64,000 nt of DNA, taken from Acidobacteriota bacterium (GTDB lineage Bacteria; Acidobacteriota; Thermoanaerobaculia; Gp7-AA8). A model generated the notes under the pieces. It was not told the DNA's origin, did no database searches, and saw only the letters and a list, made by a program, of their open reading frames with translations. The position numbers and the translations under genes were made by a program. Below, in pieces: positions 25,223-32,780 of this stretch; within the stretch, counting starts at the first letter, position 1; every line of letters begins with the position of its first letter. Location of the stretch: NCBI GenBank assembly GCA_021325515.1, contig JAJPHC010000050.1, positions 44,786 to 108,785 on the forward strand, read 5' to 3'.

Positions 25223-27328
25223 TCACCGGCCCCGCGCTCTCCAGCGGGCAGCGAGCTGCGGCTGACCGATCTGCGCGAACGTATCGGCCGCCGCTTTGTA
25301 CGCAGAGGGATCAGGATTCGCCTTCACCATCCGTTCGAACGTTTCGTTCGCGTCGGCGTTCCTTCCCGTGAGCACATAGATCACGGCCAGATTCGCGTAC
25401 GCGAGGCGCTCGTTCGGATAACGCTTGATCTCTTCGTTGAACGAATCGATCGCAGGCTGCGTCTGATTCATCCGCGCCAGAATGTCTCCCCGGACATAGA
25501 AGAGAAGCGGCGGTACTTCGAGATGCTGCTCCTGCACCTGCTGCAGCGCCTGATCGATCATCGAGGCCGCTTCCGGCAGCCGTCGCTGCCGGACGAGGAT
25601 CTCGGCCAGCAGAATCTCGCCGGGCACCTTGTAGTTGAACGTGGTCATCGCCGCCTGCGCCTCGCGGTTCGCCGTTTCGAGATCGCCCTTCAGCATCGCG
25701 CCGCGGCCGAGAATCACATGCGCGTTGCCGGGATTCACGTTCATACCAAGCTGCGCATGACGGATCGCATCGTCGGCGTTGTTCATCATCAGGAAGACAT
25801 TCGCCAGCGAGAGTGAGAATTCGCCGGCAACGGTCGGCGAGATCTGAATTGCCTTCTTGTACGTGTCGACTGCTTCCTGATAACGGCCGAGCCGTTCCTG
25901 AAGGCTCGCGAGCAGCGTCCATGCGTCCGTGATTCTCGGGTTCTTCTCGAGCAGCGACCGGTAGGCCGCAATCGCCTCTCCATATCGCTGCTCTTTCGTG
26001 AGAGCGCGTGCGCGAGCCAGCAGTTGCAACTCTCCGATGTGGTCCTTGGGATCGGGCAACGGGCCGCTCGACTGCGCCGGCGACGAGCTCAGATATCCGA
26101 GCGCAGCAAGCTTCTTCGCTTCCTCCGGATCGATGTTGCCGACCTGCGGCATCTCCCGCGGAAACGGTTCCAGCTCTTTGCGCATCGCGGCGTAGACGCG
26201 CCGGTTCTGCTCGAGCACGTTCGCCTTCTCCGCGACATCGTCCCCTGCATAGAGCTCGGGACGCGGCGCGTCGATGTAGTGGAAGTGCTCATCCGTGATC
26301 GAGCGGAGGTCGCTCCAACCGAGATGAATCCTCGGATAGAGCGTCTCGCTGTAGATGGAGCGGCCGGAGAGATCGTCCAGCAGCGACTTCCCCTTCAGAC
26401 CGGGAGGCGTATTCGCTCCGGTGAGCGCCGTGAGGGTCGGCAGCAGATCGATGAGCTGCGCCGGCTTGCTCACCGTCTCGCCGTGGCGCTGCGAACCGGG
26501 AAGCTTCAACAGAAGCGGTACGTGGATCGCCTCGCGATAAAGAAAAATCCCATGTTCTTCTTCACCATGTTCGTTCAATCCCTCGCCATGATCGGAGAGG
26601 AAGACGATGATCGCCTTGTCATAGATACCCTTTGCCTTGAGATGCGCGAGGAACTGGCCGACGACATCGTCCGCAGTCGCGATCTCACCGTCGTAAGGCT
26701 GCGCCGCGTAGCGTGATTTGAACGGCTCGGGCGGCTCGTACGGCGAATGCGGCTCGTAGAGATGCAGCATGAAGAAGAACGGGCCGCCGGCGTGCGCATC
26801 AATCCATTCTTCGGCAACCCGCTCCGTCGCGTGACCGTCACGCTGCAGATTTCCGAGAACCTCTCCGCCTCGAATCGCGATCCGGTCGTCGTAGAAGTCG
26901 AACGCGGATGAGAGGCCTGTGTTGCCGCGCAGCACATACGCAGAGATCGCGGCGCCGGTCGCGTACCCGTTGGCTTTCAGGAGCGAGGCGATTGTCGCGT
27001 GCTTCTTCGCGTCGAACGGAAAGCCGATGTTGTTGCGCACTCCGTTGTCGGGAGGAAGCTCGCCGGTGAGGATCGAGACGTGCGAAGGAAGCGTGAGCGG
27101 GACGTGCGACCACGCGCTGCTGTAGAGGATCGAGTCCTTCCGCAGCGCGTCGATCGCAGGAGTCTGCACTCCCTGATAGCCGTACGCGGGCAGATGATCG
27201 GCGCGCAGCGTGTCGACGGAGATCAGAACGACAGGCGCGCCGGAAGCAGTAATCGACGAGACATGCTGCTCGCGATGACACGCGAGCGCGAGGAACGTCA
27301 GGCAGAGCAGGAATCGCTGAATTCTCAT
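25223..27328 (-). CDS. Sulfatase-like hydrolase with TPR tail, lipoprotein (module B, first)
   Basis: This 701-aa protein has a lipobox ALAC (Cys17), ISVDTLRADHLP (Asp39), Thr79 at the nucleophile position (TLPSHVSILTG), SDHGEGLNEHGE, and the linker KLAALGYLSS with LPDPKDHIGEL before TPR repeats. It is closest to the module A pair. The ATG at 27328 is fixed by the lipoprotein signal; a longer upstream frame runs through a terminator and into the receptor gene. A single base separates the terminator's eight-T run from the ATG, with no ribosome binding site. Confidence 0.9.
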   Translation of the reverse strand: MRIQRFLLCLTFLALACHREQHVSSITASGAPVVLISVDTLRADHLPAYGYQGVQTPAIDALRKDSILYSSAWSHVPLTLPSHVSILTGELPPDNGVRNNIGFPFDAKKHATIASLLKANGYATGAAISAYVLRGNTGLSSAFDFYDDRIAIRGGEVLGNLQRDGHATERVAEEWIDAHAGGPFFFMLHLYEPHSPYEPPEPFKSRYAAQPYDGEIATADDVVGQFLAHLKAKGIYDKAIIVFLSDHGEGLNEHGEEEHGIFLYREAIHVPLLLKLPGSQRHGETVSKPAQLIDLLPTLTALTGANTPPGLKGKSLLDDLSGRSIYSETLYPRIHLGWSDLRSITDEHFHYIDAPRPELYAGDDVAEKANVLEQNRRVYAAMRKELEPFPREMPQVGNIDPEEAKKLAALGYLSSSPAQSSGPLPDPKDHIGELQLLARARALTKEQRYGEAIAAYRSLLEKNPRITDAWTLLASLQERLGRYQEAVDTYKKAIQISPTVAGEFSLSLANVFLMMNNADDAIRHAQLGMNVNPGNAHVILGRGAMLKGDLETANREAQAAMTTFNYKVPGEILLAEILVRQRRLPEAASMIDQALQQVQEQHLEVPPLLFYVRGDILARMNQTQPAIDSFNEEIKRYPNERLAYANLAVIYVLTGRNADANETFERMVKANPDPSAYKAAADTFAQIGQPQLAARWRARGR

Positions 27329-27329
27329 C

Positions 27330-27362
27330 AAAAAAAATCGCCCCGGCCGTGAGGCCGGGGCG
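27330..27362 (-). terminator. Strong intrinsic terminator after TonB receptor B
   Basis: A 10-bp stem (27339-27348 with 27353-27362, CGCCCCGGCC on the plus strand), a GTGA loop and eight T on the minus strand. The stem core matches the module A terminator. It sits 24 bp after the receptor stop and abuts the next start codon. Confidence 0.9.
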
Positions 27363-27386
27363 AAGAGTACAGCAATGGATAACCGA

Positions 27387-30300
27387 CTAGAAGCGAGCGC
27401 CCAGCGAGAAGTAATACGTACGCGGGAGCTGGTAGCTGCCGTTCGGAGCGAGCAGGTTCGCACCTGCGCTCGTCGTCGGGTTGAGGCCTTTGCCGAAGTT
27501 CGGGCCCTTCACCCAGTTGATTCCTTCGACCGGGGTATCGGTCAGCGGGTTGAATGCCGCGCAGCGCTTTCCGACATTGGCGCCGGTCGTCTGCTTGCAC
27601 GACGAGTTACGCGACGTGAGGATCGTCGTGTCGCCGTTGATGACGCCCTGCTGGTTGAAGATGTTGACCATCTTCGCCTGCGCGAACACCGCAAAGCGGC
27701 TGATCGGAAGCTCATAGGTGAGTCCGAGGTCCGTCGACGAGATGTTGTCCCAGCGGTAAGCGCCGCGGCCGCTGAAGAAGTAGGTCACGCGGGTCGGCGG
27801 CGTCTGATATCCCGGGTTCGTGATTTTCGACGTCGAGATGAGGCCCGACGCCGAGTACGGCGTGCCGGAATCGTAGCGCTGCAGGAGTGACGCATTGAAG
27901 TTACCGAAGTGCGTCGGCATGTCATAGGACGCCCATGCGCGCAGCTTGTGGCGCTGATCGCCCGGCAGGTAACCGGTCGGGTTGGCCTGCGCGAACGCCT
28001 TGTACTCCGGATAGCTGAAGATTGCTTCAGGAACCGGACCGCTGCCCGAGGTCTCCGACGTCACGTTGCCCTTCAGCTTCGAGTACGTGTAGTTCGTGCC
28101 GAGGGTGAGGCGCGTCAGCGGGTGATAGGACAACTGCAGGTCGAGGGCGTCGTACTTGCGCGAGAGGTCGTTCGTGTTGGTGATGATCGAACGATCGAGC
28201 AGTCCGAGATCCACGGAGCCGGTGGCCGGATCGTTCACGATCGCGTGGACCGTGCCGGTGCCGAGAGTCGTAACCTGTGAGTAGAAATCCTTCCACTTCT
28301 TGTGAACTGCGTCGATGCGGACGAACGAGTTCTGCGTGAGCTGGCTGCCGAAGCCGACGGTGAATTCGTCGGTGGACGGCGACTTGAGCGAACCCTGGAT
28401 CTTCGTCGCGAGACCGGCAACGCTGCCGAATGCGACCGGGCGGTGGAGTCCGCCATTCGCGAAGAACCAGTTGAAGACCTGGGCAAATGCCTGGGCCGTG
28501 TTCAGCTTGTGGTCCGTGTTCACGTCCGGACCTTCGTAGTAGTAGTAGAGGTACGACGGGTTACCGCCGCCGGCGCCTGCGCTGCCGATCGTCTCGGCGA
28601 CGCGTGACACGTACTTGCTGTAGCTCGCGTCGATACGCGCGCGGCCGTTGCCGGCCACGTCGTAGATGAGGCCGAGACGCGGGCTGAATGCGGAGTCCTT
28701 CGCGACCTTCTCACCCGAGCTGTCGGTGCCGTTGTTCTTGTCGTAACGGACACCAAGGTTGAAGCTCCAGTGCGAGTTCAGGTCCCACTTGTCGTTGACG
28801 TAGACCGAATCGGTCTTGAAGTCGGAACCGCGGGTCAGCTCGAAGATCGGCGCCCACTTGATGGCGTCGCCGTTGACGATGGACGGATGGCAGTTGACGG
28901 ATGTCGGATCGCCAGGAGTGCTGGCATAGCAGTTCGGGCGGATCTGATCGTTGTACGAGTAGATCGCGAAGTTCGAGCCCGACTGATAGTTGTTGGCTTT
29001 GCGCTGCTCGGCCCACTGGTCGTAGCCGACTGCAACGTTGTGCGTGCCGAAGCTCTTCGACGCAAGGTAGTACGTCGCCTTCGCGCCATACAGCTTGTTG
29101 TTGCGCTCTTCCGGATCGCAGAAGCCGCAGAAGATCGGCGCGCCGAAGTAGCCTTCGCCGAAGCCATAGGCGCCGCCGTAGGAACCGTTCGCCGGATCGG
29201 CGAAGTCACCGCCTGAGCCCTTGAACGCGAAATACTTCTTCGAGTACGAGCCCTCGATGAGGAGCTTGTTGCTCAGAATTCCGTTGTAGTGAGCGGTGAA
29301 GAAGTTGTTCGGGAGCTCGCGGCCGAGGTCGATGTTCGACCATTCCATACAACGACCGAAGCAGTTGTTCTTCTGCGGGTTCTTCACGTCGAGATACGAC
29401 AGCACGAGGCTGTTCTTCGGCGTGATCTGGCCCGTCAGTTTTCCTTCGAGGCGCTTGTTCGTGTCGGTAAAGACGTAGCCCGTGCTGTCACGATCGGTGA
29501 GCGTGTTGTTCTGATCACGCTTCGCGTAACGGCCGGCAGTGAAGAACCAGAGGCGATCGCGCAGGATGAAGCCGCCGAGGGTTCCCTCGTACACGTTGTT
29601 GATGCGGCTGACGATCGGGTTCGGGTTCTTCTTGACCTTCTGCAAGGTCGGGTCGTAGACATTTCCCTTGGCGGTCCACTTGTCATTCGTCATCGAGTCG
29701 CGCAGCGAACCGCTGAACTCGTTGCCGCCCGACTTCGTGATGGCGTTGACCACGCCGCCGGTGAAGCGTCCGTATTCCGCCGAGATGGCACCGGTGAGAA
29801 CCGTCGTTTCCTGGATCGCGTCTTCAATGAAGAGGTTGTGGGCCTGACCGCGGAGATTCTCGTTGACCGCGGCGCCGTTGACCATGAAGAGCGAATCGTA
29901 GGCTGGCGCGCCGGCGATCTGGATCGATCCGGCACCTGCACCACCACTTCCCGACGCCGTCGTCACTCCAGGTGCAAGAGCAGTCGCTCCCTGCAGTGTG
30001 CGTGCGATCGGAAGCTGATTGACGACCGACTGCTGGATGTTCATCTGCACGTCCGTCGTCTGAAGGACGGCCGGTGCAGAGGCCGTGACCGTGATCGACT
30101 CGGCGAGCGTCGTGAGCTTCATCTGTGCGTCAGCGCGCGCGGTACCCGAAAGGGTGACCTGCACGGACTTCGTGATGGTGCTCATGCTCTCCATTTCGAA
30201 CTTCACGGTGTACGTACCCGGTGGCAGTGCACCGAAGTTGTAGTTGCCGTTCACGTCGCTGGTCGTGGTGCGCACACCCTGCAGCGCGGGCGAAGAAATC

Positions 30301-30437
30301 GTGACCGTCGCGCCGGGAAGTGGATTCCCGCCGAGCGTCACAGTGCCCGTCAATGCAGAAGTGGTCTGCGCACTCGCAGCGACGCTGATCAGCATCAGCG
30401 CTGCGAGGACAATGGCAAACCGTTTTAACGAAACCAT
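27387..30437 (-). CDS. Oar-like TonB-dependent receptor with carboxypeptidase-regulatory domain (module B)
   Basis: This 1016-aa outer-membrane receptor is paralogous to receptor A over its whole length. It has a signal peptide (VSLKRFAIVLAALMLISVAASA), a carboxypeptidase-regulatory-like domain (GNPLPGATVTISSPALQG), a TonB-box-like ESITVTA, a plug with NGAAVNENLRGQ and SAEYGRFTGGVV, and a barrel ending YFSLGARF. The N-terminal and plug regions are much better conserved between the two receptors than the barrel loops, so ligands may differ. The ATG at 30437 is preceded by AAAGGAGA. An upstream alternative start lacks a good signal sequence. Confidence 0.93.
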   Translation of the reverse strand: MVSLKRFAIVLAALMLISVAASAQTTSALTGTVTLGGNPLPGATVTISSPALQGVRTTTSDVNGNYNFGALPPGTYTVKFEMESMSTITKSVQVTLSGTARADAQMKLTTLAESITVTASAPAVLQTTDVQMNIQQSVVNQLPIARTLQGATALAPGVTTASGSGGAGAGSIQIAGAPAYDSLFMVNGAAVNENLRGQAHNLFIEDAIQETTVLTGAISAEYGRFTGGVVNAITKSGGNEFSGSLRDSMTNDKWTAKGNVYDPTLQKVKKNPNPIVSRINNVYEGTLGGFILRDRLWFFTAGRYAKRDQNNTLTDRDSTGYVFTDTNKRLEGKLTGQITPKNSLVLSYLDVKNPQKNNCFGRCMEWSNIDLGRELPNNFFTAHYNGILSNKLLIEGSYSKKYFAFKGSGGDFADPANGSYGGAYGFGEGYFGAPIFCGFCDPEERNNKLYGAKATYYLASKSFGTHNVAVGYDQWAEQRKANNYQSGSNFAIYSYNDQIRPNCYASTPGDPTSVNCHPSIVNGDAIKWAPIFELTRGSDFKTDSVYVNDKWDLNSHWSFNLGVRYDKNNGTDSSGEKVAKDSAFSPRLGLIYDVAGNGRARIDASYSKYVSRVAETIGSAGAGGGNPSYLYYYYEGPDVNTDHKLNTAQAFAQVFNWFFANGGLHRPVAFGSVAGLATKIQGSLKSPSTDEFTVGFGSQLTQNSFVRIDAVHKKWKDFYSQVTTLGTGTVHAIVNDPATGSVDLGLLDRSIITNTNDLSRKYDALDLQLSYHPLTRLTLGTNYTYSKLKGNVTSETSGSGPVPEAIFSYPEYKAFAQANPTGYLPGDQRHKLRAWASYDMPTHFGNFNASLLQRYDSGTPYSASGLISTSKITNPGYQTPPTRVTYFFSGRGAYRWDNISSTDLGLTYELPISRFAVFAQAKMVNIFNQQGVINGDTTILTSRNSSCKQTTGANVGKRCAAFNPLTDTPVEGINWVKGPNFGKGLNPTTSAGANLLAPNGSYQLPRTYYFSLGARF

Positions 30438-30597
30438 TGAAACTGTCTCTCCTTTGATGACGGCTAATCCAACCGCCACCCTCTTTTGTGTTTTTCGTCC
30501 GTGATTGGACGAGTTTCCTGCTGCCTGCGAACCAGGTTTTCGGCGAACAATACTCGCTTAGCCGTCTCAGTTCAATCGTTGACCCCCTCGGACGCTG

Positions 30598-31491
30598 TTA
30601 CAGGGTCAGGATGTTCCGGAGCGCCTGGCCGAGGTCCGTGTGCGCGAAGACGAACCCATCCGCCTGCGCTCGCGCGGATGAGACCTTCTGTCCTCCGAGC
30701 AACACCTCGCTTCCCATCTCGCCGAAAAGCAGCCGGACCGCGAAGGAAGGGAGCGGCAGAATCGCAGGTCTGTGCAGTACGCGGCCGAGCGCTTTCACAA
30801 ACTCGCGATTGCGCACCGGCGCGGGAGACGTGACGTTGTAGATGCCGCGCGCGCTTTCGCTTTCGATGACCCACTCGATCGCACGCAGCACATCTTCACG
30901 CGCGACCCAGGACATCCACTGCGCACCGCTGCCGATCGGACCGCCGGCGCCCATGCGAAACGGCGGCAGCATCTTCTGCAGCGCGCCGCCATTGCGATCG
31001 AGCACGACGCCGAATCGCAGAATGACGAGACGCGCGATCGCTTCCGCCTGCTGCGCGACGGCTTCCCACCTCATCACGACATCGGCGAGAAATCCTTCGC
31101 CCTGCGATGAAGATTCGTCGAGCGTTTCATCGCCGCGCGGACCGTAGTAGCCGATCGCGCTCGCGTTGATGAACGTTCGCGAACGCGGCGGCGCGCTCCG
31201 CATCGCATCGATCAACGCATTCGTCGAGTCGAGACGGCTGGAGAGGATTCGCGCCTTTCTCTGCTCCGTCCAGCGCTGCCCGATGTTCTCGCCGGCCAGA
31301 TTGATTACGACGTCGGCAGCGGCGACCACATCCGCCCAGGCATCGTGTTCCGGCGGATTCCACATCAGCGCGCGCCCCACGCGAACGTGCGCAGGATTCC
31401 GCGTCAGGACCGCAACGTCGTTGTCGTTCGATAGACGTCTGACGAGAGGCTCGCCGATGAAGCCGGTTCCACCCGCAACCACGATTCGCAT
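30598..31491 (-). CDS. SDR39U1/TIGR01777-family NAD(P)-dependent epimerase-like protein
   Basis: This 297-aa protein has the extended SDR Rossmann start VVAGGTGFIGEPLVRRL (4-20), NLAGENIGQRWTEQRK typical of the TIGR01777 (YfcH/SDR39U1) family, and INASAIGYYGPRGDE for the active site. The biological substrate of this family is not established. It is preceded by an intrinsic terminator only 22 bp upstream and by a CATAAT box 11 nt before the ATG. It ends 160 bp before receptor B. Confidence 0.9.
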   Translation of the reverse strand: MRIVVAGGTGFIGEPLVRRLSNDNDVAVLTRNPAHVRVGRALMWNPPEHDAWADVVAAADVVINLAGENIGQRWTEQRKARILSSRLDSTNALIDAMRSAPPRSRTFINASAIGYYGPRGDETLDESSSQGEGFLADVVMRWEAVAQQAEAIARLVILRFGVVLDRNGGALQKMLPPFRMGAGGPIGSGAQWMSWVAREDVLRAIEWVIESESARGIYNVTSPAPVRNREFVKALGRVLHRPAILPLPSFAVRLLFGEMGSEVLLGGQKVSSARAQADGFVFAHTDLGQALRNILTL

Positions 31492-31512
31492 GATCGCCGC
31501 GAATTATGTCTC

Positions 31513-31547
31513 AAAAAAATTGCGCCCCCGATGAGCAGTCGGGGGCG
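31513..31547 (-). terminator. Intrinsic terminator upstream of the SDR39U1 gene
   Basis: A 9-bp stem CGCCCCCGA/TCGGGGGCG (31523-31531 with 31539-31547) and a 7-nt loop, followed on the minus strand by AA and then seven T. It lies 22 bp before the SDR39U1 start codon, so it either ends a short upstream RNA or attenuates the gene. Confidence 0.8.
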
Positions 31548-31636
31548 GCGAGAGAGGAGAGGTAGGAGATCTTGGTGTTTTTCGTCGTGCTCAGTCTCTG
31601 GGACGGAGGAGGAGTCGAGAAGGTTTCGACTCTTGC
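31548..31636 (-). ncRNA. Possible small RNA or leader between two terminators
   Basis: On the minus strand, this 89-nt stretch lies between the tsaD terminator and the terminator at 31513-31547. It starts with a GAGTCGA/TCGACTC hairpin and is pyrimidine-rich afterwards. It has no evident open frame or promoter. A short independent RNA or a 5' leader of the SDR gene would explain two strong terminators so close together. The evidence is weak. Confidence 0.25.
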
Positions 31637-31692
31637 AAAAAAAAATGGCCCCTCACCCCTGGCCTCTCTCCCCGCTTTGCGGGGCGAGGGGG
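31637..31692 (-). terminator. tsaD terminator, GC-rich double hairpin
   Basis: An inner CCCCGC/GCGGGG stem (31670-31684) is enclosed by CCCCTC/GAGGGG and followed on the minus strand by nine T. It begins 5 bp after the tsaD stop. Confidence 0.8.
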
Positions 31693-31697
31693 ACGAA

Positions 31698-32717
31698 CTA
31701 CTGGACGCGCGATCGTGCGGTGACTCTTCTTGGATCGCCCGGCTCGCCTTTCTGCAGACCCGCGAACGCGATCATCGCCGCGTTGTCCGTGCAGAACTTC
31801 TTCTCTGGAAGACGGACGAGCACGCCTTTCTCTCGCCCCCACTGCGCAACTCGATCGCGCAAGGTCCCGTTCGCTGCAACACCGCCCGCGATGGCGAGCT
31901 CTGTCGGTACCGGCGATTCGAGCCGCGACCAGACGACGTCCAGCCGGTCGAACAACTGCGCGATGAGCGCATCCTGAAACGTCGCGCAGAAATCGGCGAG
32001 CGCACTCGCATCTCCACTCACATGAATGTTGTGCTCGCGCGCGAGACGAATCGCTCCCGCCTTGATTCCCGAATACGAAAAGTCCGCGGACTCGTCCTTG
32101 AATTGCGGCATCGGGAACGGGAAGCGCTTCGCATCGGCGCGGCCCTGATTCGCATGCTTTTCGATCTGCGGCCCGCCGGGATACGGCAGCCCGATGAATT
32201 TCGCAACCTTGTCGAACGTCTCACCGATCGCATCGTCCCGCGTGCGGTTCAGCATCACGACGTCGCGGCCGCGCACGTCGTAGATCGACGAGTGACCGCC
32301 CGAAATCACCATCGAGAGGAACCGCTCCGGACGCGGAATCGCAGGGCCTTCCTTCTGGAGATACGGAGAGAAGATGTGCCCTTCGAGATGATTGATCGCG
32401 ATCAGAGGCAGCCCGAGCCCATACGCGAGTCCCTGTGCCCCGGCGACGCCGACGAGCAGCGCACCGATGAGCCCCGGCCCCGCGGTCACGGCGACGCAGT
32501 CGATGTCATTCAACGTCGACCCCGCATCCGCAACCGCTCGCGTGACGAGCGGAAAGAGATGCTGCAGATGCTCGCGCGACGCGATCTCCGGCACTACGCC
32601 GCCGAACGGCCGGTGCCGCTCGATCTGTGACGCGATCAGATTGACGCGCACGGATCCGTCCCGCTCGAGCAGAGCGACGGACGTTTCATCACATGAAGTC
32701 TCGATTCCAAGAATCAT
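31698..32717 (-). CDS. tsaD: tRNA N6-threonylcarbamoyladenosine transferase subunit TsaD
   Basis: This 339-aa protein transfers threonylcarbamoyl to A37 of ANN-decoding tRNAs, with TsaB and TsaE encoded elsewhere. It has the ASKHA-type start ILGIETSCDETSVAL, metal ligands in NHLEGHI, SGGHSSI, IGETFDKVAKFIGLPYPGG and the C-terminal AGGVAANGTLR. The ATG at 32717 is used rather than the TTG directly before it. It is divergent from valS with 63 bp between starts. Confidence 0.96.
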   Translation of the reverse strand: MILGIETSCDETSVALLERDGSVRVNLIASQIERHRPFGGVVPEIASREHLQHLFPLVTRAVADAGSTLNDIDCVAVTAGPGLIGALLVGVAGAQGLAYGLGLPLIAINHLEGHIFSPYLQKEGPAIPRPERFLSMVISGGHSSIYDVRGRDVVMLNRTRDDAIGETFDKVAKFIGLPYPGGPQIEKHANQGRADAKRFPFPMPQFKDESADFSYSGIKAGAIRLAREHNIHVSGDASALADFCATFQDALIAQLFDRLDVVWSRLESPVPTELAIAGGVAANGTLRDRVAQWGREKGVLVRLPEKKFCTDNAAMIAFAGLQKGEPGDPRRVTARSRVQ

Positions 32718-32726
32718 CAATCACCC

Positions 32727-32732
32727 ACCGTA
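32727..32732 (-). promoter_or_regulatory. -10-like box before tsaD
   Basis: Minus-strand TACGGT ends 9 nt before the tsaD ATG. It is a weak match that is credible only because the same spacing recurs at other first genes in the window. Confidence 0.28.
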
Positions 32733-32760
32733 CCCGCGAGTCCGCGGAACCGCGAGACCT

Positions 32761-32766
32761 TATAAT
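32761..32766 (+). promoter_or_regulatory. valS -10 box
   Basis: A perfect TATAAT lies 14 nt before the valS ATG, with no convincing -35 box and no Shine-Dalgarno sequence, giving a predicted 5' leader of under 10 nt. Confidence 0.5.
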
Positions 32767-32780
32767 CCACCGCCCGCATC

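Noticed and set aside
15613..30437. Polysaccharide-utilisation locus of the SusC/SusD type with sulfatases.
   Set aside because: No SusD, glycoside hydrolase, sulfatase-maturing enzyme or regulator is present, and the hydrolases lack the sulfatase Cys/Ser.
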